This document shows, in pieces, positions 55,882 through 64,000 of a stretch of 64,000 nucleotides of DNA. The translations under genes were made by a program, and so were the position numbers. A model generated the notes under the pieces. That model searched no databases. It was not told the DNA's origin and saw only the letters and a program-made list of their open reading frames with translations. Source of the DNA: Ereboglobus sp. (lineage in GTDB: Bacteria; Verrucomicrobiota; Verrucomicrobiia; Opitutales; Opitutaceae); assembly GCA_029974595.1 (NCBI GenBank), contig JARKRC010000011.1:1-64000 (forward strand), in the 5' to 3' direction. Numbering within the stretch: the first letter of the stretch is position 1; every line of letters begins with the position of its first letter.

Positions 55882-56304
55882 TCAGTGGTGGGCGGCGCCG
55901 GGTTTGCCCATGCAGAACTCGGTGAGGACGCCGTAGGTGAATTTGGGATGGAGGAACGCGACGAGTTTTTCGTGCGCGCCTTCAACCGGGACTTCGTTGA
56001 TGAGCTTGATGCCCGCGCCGCCGGCCTGGGCAAGCTGACCGGTTATATCGTTGGTTGCAAAGGCGATGTGATGGATGCCGCCATTGGGATTTTTCTCCAG
56101 AAATTTGGCGATCGGACTATCCGGGGAGGTGGGCTCCAAGAGCTCGATGTTGACTTGCCCGCAAGGGATGAATGCGGTGCGCACTTTCTGCGAGGGGACT
56201 TCCTCACGATGCGCGCATTTCAAGCCGAGCGCCTTTTCATAATAGCTCAACGTGGCATCGATTGAGCTGACTGCGATTCCCAGATGGTCGATATTGGTAA
56301 TCAT
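55882..56304 (-). CDS. mce: Methylmalonyl-CoA epimerase
   Basis: A 140-residue vicinal-oxygen-chelate enzyme interconverting (R)- and (S)-methylmalonyl-CoA. ATG 56304 gives the usual N-terminus (MITNIDHLGIAVSSID); the frame upstream of it is AT-rich and not conserved in style. Metal ligands are expected at the His of IDHLGIAV, the His of GGIHHIAF and the Glu of LTEFC. It provides the link between the mutase (plus strand, 380 bp away) and the carboxyltransferase next in its operon. Confidence 0.93.
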   Translation of the reverse strand: MITNIDHLGIAVSSIDATLSYYEKALGLKCAHREEVPSQKVRTAFIPCGQVNIELLEPTSPDSPIAKFLEKNPNGGIHHIAFATNDITGQLAQAGGAGIKLINEVPVEGAHEKLVAFLHPKFTYGVLTEFCMGKPGAAHH

Positions 56305-56556
56305 GTTGGAAAAATTGAGTAAATTGGGAAAGTTCCGACGCGCTGTAAATATAAAGTTTTCCTGATAATCGAGCACAAAGCGCATAACGTATCTTTAAGG
56401 GACATGGGCTCGCTGCGCATTGATTGGCGAAGGACATGCCTCCCTTGGCAAAATCTGCGGAACGACATGGCGAAAAGGGAATATATCCATGCCCCGATGC
56501 CTTCGCAACCGCCCCAACAACCGCGAGGTGGCGTTTTTAACGGTTTGCGGAATTTT

Positions 56557-56585
56557 TTGACTGTTTCTTTATCCAATTTTTTAAT
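56557..56585 (+). promoter_or_regulatory. Candidate promoter of the mutase operon
   Basis: TTGACT (56557-56562) and TTTAAT (56580-56585) are separated by 17 bp in an AT-rich stretch, about 100 bp upstream of the mutase small-subunit ATG. The 56305-56683 spacer between the divergent operons has no gene. I looked for a cobalamin riboswitch there and found none. Confidence 0.5.
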
Positions 56586-56683
56586 AACGTTCACTCTTTT
56601 CGACCAATTTTCTAATAGCATTTCTAATAACGACAGAGGATTTCGTTCCTGATTTTCTCATCCATTCCGCCCGTTTTTTCCAC

Positions 56684-58765
56684 ATGAGCAGCACAACCAA
56701 CGCATCGCAGTCACCTGAATCCCTCGACGCCGTCCGCGCCTCCTATGAGACATGGCGCAAGACGGTCGAAGCCGAACTCAAGGGCGTGCCCTTCGAGAAA
56801 AAGCTCGTCACAAAGACGCCGGAAGGGATTGCGCTCCAACCGCTCTACACGCGTCTCGACACCGCCGCGCTCCCCGCGCAGGATCTGGCCGCCGCCCGCG
56901 GTTCGCTCGCGAAGGGCTACTACAATGCCACATGGGAGTTTGCGCAGGAAATCGCGCTCTCCGAGCCTGTCGATTTTAACGCTGCCCTCCTCGGCGATCT
57001 CAATCGCGGCCAGAATGCCGTCGCCATCACGCTCGACTGCGCCAGCCGCGCCGCCAAGGACGCCGACGCCGCGCCCGCTTCCGAAGTCGGTTGCTGCGGC
57101 CTTTCCATCAGCGACCTGACCGATTTCGCCGCCGCGCTCAACAACGTCGAGCTCACCGCGCTCCCCATCCACATCCGCGCCGGCGCCACCGCGCTGCCCG
57201 TCGCCTCCCTTTTCGCCGCCCTCTGCAAAAAGCGCGGCATCGACCGGAAAAACGTCACCGGCTCGCTCACCGCCGATCCGCTCGGCGAATACGCCGCGCG
57301 CGGCACGCTCCCGATTTCCCTCGCTTCCGCGCTCGACGATCTCGCCGCATGGACGGCCTCGGCCTCCGAAAACGCCCCCAGCCTCAGCACCATCGGCATC
57401 GACGCCGCCCTCTGGCTCAACGCCGGCGGCAACGCCGCGCAGGACCTCGCCCACACGCTCGCCGCCCTCGTCGAATACGTCCGCGAGCTCACGAAACGCG
57501 GCCTCACCGCCGCGCAAGTCTTCGCCAAGGCCCGCGTCACCTTCGCCGTCGGCCCGCAATTCTTCATGGAGATCGCGAAGTTCCGCGCTTTCCGCAGCCT
57601 CGTCGCCCGCCTCGCCGCCGCTTACGGCCTCGATGCCGCCGCCGCCCTTCCGAAAATCCACGCCCGCACGGGCCGCTGGAACAAGACCATCCTCGACATC
57701 AACGTGAACATGCTCCGCGTCACCACCGAGGCGCTCTCGGCGGTTCTCGGCGGCGTCGATTCGCTCCACATCGCCCCCTACGACGAAGTCATGGGCGCGC
57801 CCGACGACTTCTCGCGCCGCATCTCGCGCAACATCCACACGCTCCTCGCCGAGGAGTTCCACATGACCGCCCCGAACGACCCCGCCGGCGGCTCCTTCTA
57901 TATCGAAAAACTCACCGACGAACTCGCCCGCAAAGCCTGGGCCGCCTTCCAGGGCATCGAAAAACAAGGCGGCTTCACCGCCGCCCTCCGCGCCGGCACG
58001 CTCCAAGCCGCCGTCGCCGCCGTTGCCAAGGATAAATCCGACGGCCTCGACAAGCGCCGCATCGGCCTCATCGGCACCAACCTCTTCCCGAACCTCAAGG
58101 AAAAGACGCCGCCTGCGCGCCCGACCAGCACGCCCGAGTTTGCCGCCGCCCGCGCTGCCGCGATCAAGGCCCGCCGTCCCGCCGCCATCCCCGCGCTTCC
58201 GAAAACCTGCGCCGAAGCCGCCATCAACGGCGCGACCCTCGGCCAGCTCCTCGTCGCGATCCATCCCGACGCGACACCCGAGGCCACCATCGTCCCCGTC
58301 GCCAGCACGCGCGGCTCCGAGGGTTACGAAGCCCTCCGCACCGCCGCCGACGCCTACGCGAAAAAGCACGGCGCGCGCCCGAAAATCTTCCTCGCGAAGA
58401 TGGGTCCTGTCCTCCAGCACAAGGCCCGCGCCGATTTCAGCGCCGGCTTCTTCAGCGCCGGTGGATTCGAAATGCTCGGCAAGGAAACCTTCGAGACCGC
58501 CGAGGCCGCAGCCAAGGCCGCCGTCGCCTCGGGCGCGCCTGCCGCGGTTCTCTGCTCGACGGACGACACCTACCCGGAGCTCGCCCCGGCCTTCGCGAAA
58601 GCCGTGAAAGCCGCCAAACCCGAGCTGAAAGTCATCCTCGCCGGCCTCCCGGCCGACGAAACCCTCGCCGCCGCCTACAAAGCCGCCGGCTTCGACGACT
58701 TCATCCACATCCGCGCCAACGTCCGCGGCATGTTGGCCGCCATCCAAAAATCGATCGGCTGCTGA
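56684..58765 (+). CDS. mutA: Methylmalonyl-CoA mutase small (beta) subunit
   Basis: A 693-residue subunit. The TIM-barrel part is recognised from EKKLVTKTPEGIALQPLYTR at the N-terminus and FFMEIAKFRAFRSLVARLAAAYG, TGRWNKTILDINVNMLRVTTEALSAVLGG and NDPAGGSFYIEKLTDELA in the middle. The C-terminal Rossmann domain (IFLAKMGPVLQHKARADFSA) lacks the DxHxxG histidine that binds cobalamin, as expected for the non-catalytic subunit. It pairs with the large subunit encoded 188 bp downstream. The two are separated by element C, an unusual break in this normally tight gene pair. Confidence 0.94.
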   Translation: MSSTTNASQSPESLDAVRASYETWRKTVEAELKGVPFEKKLVTKTPEGIALQPLYTRLDTAALPAQDLAAARGSLAKGYYNATWEFAQEIALSEPVDFNAALLGDLNRGQNAVAITLDCASRAAKDADAAPASEVGCCGLSISDLTDFAAALNNVELTALPIHIRAGATALPVASLFAALCKKRGIDRKNVTGSLTADPLGEYAARGTLPISLASALDDLAAWTASASENAPSLSTIGIDAALWLNAGGNAAQDLAHTLAALVEYVRELTKRGLTAAQVFAKARVTFAVGPQFFMEIAKFRAFRSLVARLAAAYGLDAAAALPKIHARTGRWNKTILDINVNMLRVTTEALSAVLGGVDSLHIAPYDEVMGAPDDFSRRISRNIHTLLAEEFHMTAPNDPAGGSFYIEKLTDELARKAWAAFQGIEKQGGFTAALRAGTLQAAVAAVAKDKSDGLDKRRIGLIGTNLFPNLKEKTPPARPTSTPEFAAARAAAIKARRPAAIPALPKTCAEAAINGATLGQLLVAIHPDATPEATIVPVASTRGSEGYEALRTAADAYAKKHGARPKIFLAKMGPVLQHKARADFSAGFFSAGGFEMLGKETFETAEAAAKAAVASGAPAAVLCSTDDTYPELAPAFAKAVKAAKPELKVILAGLPADETLAAAYKAAGFDDFIHIRANVRGMLAAIQKSIGC

Positions 58766-58770
58766 TATAA

Positions 58771-58904
58771 AATTACGAATTACGATTTACGAATTACGAT
58801 TGACCAAACCATCCCGACCACAGCCTCAGAAAACCACGAAAACTTTCCGAAGCCGAAGTCCTTCAATCGTAAATCGTAATTCGTAAATCGTAAATCGTAA
58901 ATCC
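58771..58904. repeat. Heptad-armed inverted-repeat element C, between mutA and mutB
   Basis: The left arm (58771-58802) and right arm (58864-58904) consist of GAATTAC/GATTTAC heptads and their complement. A 21-bp exact pairing exists (58781-58801 with 58872-58892). The 61-bp core has no notable feature. It begins 5 bp after the mutA stop and would form a long hairpin in the mutAB mRNA. Confidence 0.87.
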
Positions 58905-58953
58905 ACCCACCTGCCACCCACGCCATCACTTTAATTAAATAAAAAACAGCAAA

Positions 58954-61101
<2,148 letters not shown>

Positions 61102-61112
61102 GAAAAAGTAGA

Positions 61113-61134
61113 AGCGGCGGTCCCCGCTGCTTTT
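61113..61134 (+). terminator. Probable terminator of mutAB
   Basis: An 8-bp stem (61113-61120 with 61124-61131, one G-U pair) followed by TTTT, 11 bp after the mutB stop. Beyond it, up to 61457, the DNA becomes strikingly AT-rich and shows no gene, only short A/T runs. Confidence 0.6.
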
Positions 61135-61457
61135 CCGACCCAGCAGCGCGGGCCTCCCGGCTCGCGCTCATCATTAACCATCAACCTTTCAAAAAACACG
61201 ATTTGGAAAGGCTGTGTTTTTGTTTTAAGTAATTTACTTAGAAATATATGAGTATTTTATCTGTTGATTTAAGCTCACCTGTGTGCTCGTCCTTAAATCA
61301 ATATTCAGCATCTCTGACTGCATGATGGAATCCATAAAAAATTAGAAAAACTCATGAAAACCCTTGCATGGCGACCAAGATTCCACACATTTGCTGATGT
61401 TTCACATGCCAAAAACTCCCATATCCTTCAATGATATGGTTTTTTCTGCAGACTCCC

Positions 61458-61679
61458 ATGAATACATCTTGCACAATCTCTGCTCTTCCTACCAAAAATG
61501 TTCTTGAGATGACTGATGAGGAAATCAAAGAAAGCTATCATTTATTTTTTCCTGACATACAGCTCCCTGAGCCAACTGCCCCCGGATCTATTTTCGGTGA
61601 ATTTGGTGAATTCCAGAAATTGAGTTTTTTGAAAGACGTTCCAACCCATTACTCAGCCAGCACCAAATCTGGAGCATAA
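61458..61679 (+). CDS. Small protein of unknown function, paired with an SDH-type protease
   Basis: A 73-residue acidic protein (MNTSCTISALPTKNVLEMTD at its N-terminus) of unrecognised family. An ATG at 61431 would add nine hydrophobic residues. No clear ribosome-binding site precedes either start. It contains the segment NVLEMTDEEIKESYHLFFPD and ends SASTKSGA. Its last codons contain GGAG that serves the protease gene starting 3 bp later, so the two are probably one operon. Base composition is far lower in GC than the neighbouring genes, suggesting transfer. It might be an adaptor or substrate for the protease. Confidence 0.55.
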   Translation: MNTSCTISALPTKNVLEMTDEEIKESYHLFFPDIQLPEPTAPGSIFGEFGEFQKLSFLKDVPTHYSASTKSGA

Positions 61680-61682
61680 TTT

Positions 61683-62621
61683 ATGCCTCATTGGGGCCAA
61701 GTTCTTACGGAAATTCAAACAACCCAAGCAACCGATCCGTCCCCTTTGGATTCGGTGCGACGTAAGTATATTGCAAAGCTTGCAGAGAAGCGTGGACGCA
61801 ATATAATTGCGTATTATTCTGGGTGGCTTCAAAAGCCAGGTGCCCAACACGCTCATCAATCATCAATCAATGATGATGACATGAATGCATTCATGGCCGT
61901 TATGCATGGATTGGATCGTAAAAAAGGACTGGATCTCCTGCTGCACACGCCTGGTGGAGGCATGGCGGCGACGGAGTCTCTAATTAATTATCTCCATAAA
62001 ATGTTTAACGGTGATATTGAGGCCTTTGTGCCTCAAATTGCCATGTCAGCCGGAACTATGATTGCCTGTTCATGCAAGAAAATCCACATGGGCAAACAAT
62101 CAAGCATTGGTCCGATTGATCCGCAGATCAACGGTGTGCCAGCACATGGAGTCATCAAGGAATTTGAAGACGCGCTTCAGTGGATAAAAAGCGATCCAGC
62201 AGCCATCTCGCTATGGCAGGTTATTATTGGCAAGTATCATCCAACTCTTTTGGGCGAGTGCCGAAATGCTATTAAATTAGCTAATGAAATTGTCCGTGAT
62301 CGGCTGAAAAATGTAATGTTCTTTGGGATGCCAAAGTCAAAGGCTGCATCTAAAGCCAAGCGGATAGTCAACTACCTAAACGAGCATAATAAAAGCAATA
62401 AAGTTCATGATCGACATATAGACATGGATAAGGCGATTCGTTTTGGCCTGAAAATCGAACCACTGGAGAATGATAATGAGCTTCAAGATTTGGTGCTAAC
62501 CGTGCACCATTGTTACATTCATACTTTTTCAAATTCACGTTGTTTAAAAATCACAGAGAATCAGTGTGGGGTGGCTCTCATGGGCCAAGCGCCATCTCCG
62601 CCAGCCCCGGGACGAATTTGA
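61683..62621 (+). CDS. SDH-family Clp-fold serine protease
   Basis: A 312-residue protein with the ClpP/SppA-like fold. The oxyanion segment is HTPGGG (88-93), the nucleophile lies in AMSAGTMIA (Ser122), and KQSSIGPIDPQ follows as in serine-dehydrogenase-proteinase (SDH) family members. No signal peptide is visible; it may associate with the membrane through the hydrophobic stretch around the active site. The start at 61683 has GGAG about 10 bp upstream. The C-terminal 40 residues (after VLTVHHCYIHTF) look unusual and may result from a recombination junction with GC-rich DNA near 62600. Its AT-rich composition marks it as probably acquired. The role is unknown. Confidence 0.8.
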   Translation: MPHWGQVLTEIQTTQATDPSPLDSVRRKYIAKLAEKRGRNIIAYYSGWLQKPGAQHAHQSSINDDDMNAFMAVMHGLDRKKGLDLLLHTPGGGMAATESLINYLHKMFNGDIEAFVPQIAMSAGTMIACSCKKIHMGKQSSIGPIDPQINGVPAHGVIKEFEDALQWIKSDPAAISLWQVIIGKYHPTLLGECRNAIKLANEIVRDRLKNVMFFGMPKSKAASKAKRIVNYLNEHNKSNKVHDRHIDMDKAIRFGLKIEPLENDNELQDLVLTVHHCYIHTFSNSRCLKITENQCGVALMGQAPSPPAPGRI

Positions 62622-62741
62622 TAGTAGTTGGAGAAGCGGCAGACGACCGGAGGCGGTGTTTTGTCAATTTTTCAAGTAGGGAAGCAACCCAACGAAACGA
62701 GTCGTCACAAGTTCACCCAGCCCAATCCGCCACCTCGCCCA

Positions 62742-63899
62742 TCACCCAAACACCACCCCGCCGATTTCCCGCAACGGCAGCGCCGTGATCTTATCCGTCA
62801 ACCCGTAGCGCAACGTCCCCGGATACACCACCCATAGATGTTCCAGTTTCAAATCCTCCAGTGCCACGTGCATTGATTTCGTCGTGCGCGGTGCGTCGGC
62901 GCACTTGAACTCAAAACCCCAGCGCTTGCCCTTTCGCAACAGCAGCAAATCCAGCTCCGCGCCGCGCTGCGTCGCATAAAAATACGCGTCGCGCCCGCTG
63001 TGTGCGATGAGCGTCTGCTCAAGCGCAAATCCCGCCCAACTCGCGCCGTATGCCGGATGACTTGCCAGCTCCACCATGTTGCCGATTTGGAGCAGACCAT
63101 GCAAAATGCCACTGTCCCGCAGATAAACTTTCGGCGATTTCACGAGACGTTTGCCCACGTTCTCAAACCACGGCGGCAGCACGCGCACGATATAAGTTCC
63201 CGCCAGCAAATCGCGGTAATTTTCAACCGTGCTGCGTTTGCTGCCAAGAGACACCGCCAGGCGCGACGCATTCCACGTCTGCCCGTGATAGTGCGCCAGC
63301 ATCGTCCAGAAACGGCGCAGCGTCTCCGGTGCCACACGGAAACCCAGACTGGGAATATCGCGCTCCAAAAACGTTCGCGCAAAATCCTCGTGCCATTCGC
63401 GCGCGTCGTCGTCGGTTGCGGCACAATACGCCTGCGGAAACCCGCCGCGCATCCACAAACGCGACATCTGCCCGCCCCCGACCTCCGCAATCGAAAATCC
63501 GCTGACATCCACAAACTGCACGCGCCCGGCCAGTGATTCCGACACACCGCGCACCAAATCCCACGATGCGCTGCCGAGAAGCAAAAACCGGGTCGTCCGG
63601 TTTGGCCGGTCGCACAAAGGCCGCAGCAATTCGAACAACACCGGAAGACGCTGCACCTCGTCGATGATCACCAGCCCCTCAAGTTGATCGAGGAGCTCCT
63701 GTGCTCTTCCAGACAAAGCGTCCCTATCTGATGCGCGCTCTAAATCAAAATAGGTGACAGGCACGTCCTGTTTTTCAATCAATTGGCGCGCAAGGGTTGT
63801 CTTGCCAACCTGCCGCGCGCCCAAAATGGCAACGACGGGAGAATTTTTAAGCCGTCTCGAAATTTCAGAAAGCAGATGATTTCGGATTATTTGTTCCAT
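62742..63899 (-). CDS. AAA-family ATPase with DUF4143 domain
   Basis: A 385-residue ATPase of the AAA_14/DUF4143 group. Walker A is GARQVGKTT (27-35) and Walker B LVIIDEVQ (Asp80, Glu81), with the sensor segment FLLLGSAS. The C-terminal DUF4143 part contains RGAELDLLLLRKGKRWGFEFK, which resembles a PD-(D/E)xK nuclease core. Such proteins are widespread, often in accessory regions, and their function is unclear. An inverted repeat directly abuts the start codon. It is convergent with the protease gene, and GC content returns to the genome norm here. Confidence 0.87.
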   Translation of the reverse strand: MEQIIRNHLLSEISRRLKNSPVVAILGARQVGKTTLARQLIEKQDVPVTYFDLERASDRDALSGRAQELLDQLEGLVIIDEVQRLPVLFELLRPLCDRPNRTTRFLLLGSASWDLVRGVSESLAGRVQFVDVSGFSIAEVGGGQMSRLWMRGGFPQAYCAATDDDAREWHEDFARTFLERDIPSLGFRVAPETLRRFWTMLAHYHGQTWNASRLAVSLGSKRSTVENYRDLLAGTYIVRVLPPWFENVGKRLVKSPKVYLRDSGILHGLLQIGNMVELASHPAYGASWAGFALEQTLIAHSGRDAYFYATQRGAELDLLLLRKGKRWGFEFKCADAPRTTKSMHVALEDLKLEHLWVVYPGTLRYGLTDKITALPLREIGGVVFG

Positions 63900-63922
63900 A
63901 TTGAGCCTTTAGTGGTTCAATA
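63899..63922. promoter_or_regulatory. Inverted repeat at the ATPase start
   Basis: TATTGAGCC (63899-63907) and GGTTCAATA (63914-63922) pair over 9 bp with one G-T mismatch across a 6-base centre. The repeat touches the start codon, a position suited to autorepression. The last 78 bases of the window are AT-rich with no gene. Confidence 0.4.
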
Positions 63923-64000
63923 TTCAACAATTCCTGCCATTGATGCGAGGCAAAAACACTTTTGTCTATGCAACAAATTGAATACCAATAGAAAAAAAAG

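Noticed and set aside
56305-56683. Cobalamin riboswitch upstream of the B12-dependent mutase
   Set aside because: No B12-box-like sequence or suitable long fold was found; only an AT-rich promoter-like stretch.
56711-58747. 678-residue minus-strand frame opposite mutA
   Set aside because: Antisense shadow rich in Gly/Glu; mutA is unambiguous on the plus strand.

Overview
The window is a GC-rich bacterial chromosome segment that fits the Verrucomicrobia, most likely family Opitutaceae. This is inferred from the mix of giant autotransporters built on beta-strand repeats, a verrucomicrobial-type TonB-dependent receptor, BNR/Asp-box and FG-GAP secreted proteins, and a succinate-to-propionate pathway. 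A host- or polymer-associated fermentative lifestyle would suit this content. I see no rRNA, tRNA or CRISPR array.

Region 1 (0-33.4 kb) is a carbohydrate acquisition locus. A LacI-type regulator (260-1309, minus) is divergent from a TonB-dependent receptor (1702-4788). The spacer between them holds three GCTAAA-type inverted repeats. Two tandem autotransporters follow (4843-10512 and 10581-15851). Next comes a tightly packed plus-strand run: two BNR proteins, a short FG-GAP protein, a secreted metallophosphoesterase, a large FG-GAP protein, a NanA/DapA-type aldolase, two more BNR proteins, a YidR-family (DUF3748) protein, a fifth BNR protein, an alpha/beta hydrolase, an FGGY kinase of the D-ribulokinase type and an MFS transporter. 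Several junctions overlap (ATGA, GTGA). The layout implies uptake and breakdown of one glycan or its acidic keto-sugar. The substrate is not settled: the lyase and BNR proteins recall sialic acid, but the BNR proteins lack a visible sialidase FRIP motif and the kinase is a pentulokinase type.

Region 2 (33.4-53 kb) is mostly housekeeping: a B12-binding radical SAM protein, a MarR regulator with a clear palindromic operator, a GH2 glycosidase, a lipoprotein, a copper ATPase, two tandem TonB-like proteins, a DUF3108 protein, an MBL-fold nuclease, an AI-2E transporter, uvrA, guaB and a FadL-type porin.

Region 3 (53-61.1 kb) is a propionate module. A minus operon (epimerase, carboxyltransferase, OadG-like subunit, biotin carrier) is divergent from a plus operon (methylmalonyl-CoA mutase small and large subunits). 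The Na+-pumping beta subunit is not in the window.

Region 4 (61.2-64 kb) starts with an AT-rich, probably acquired stretch holding a small unknown gene and an SDH-type Clp-fold serine protease, then an AAA/DUF4143 ATPase.

The most unusual feature is a family of about 120-400 bp elements (41.1-58.9 kb). Each is bounded by long inverted repeats made of 7-nt units. The unit length is shared but the unit sequence differs at every locus. Four copies fill the spacers between co-directional genes. One lies in frame inside uvrA and adds about 51 residues.
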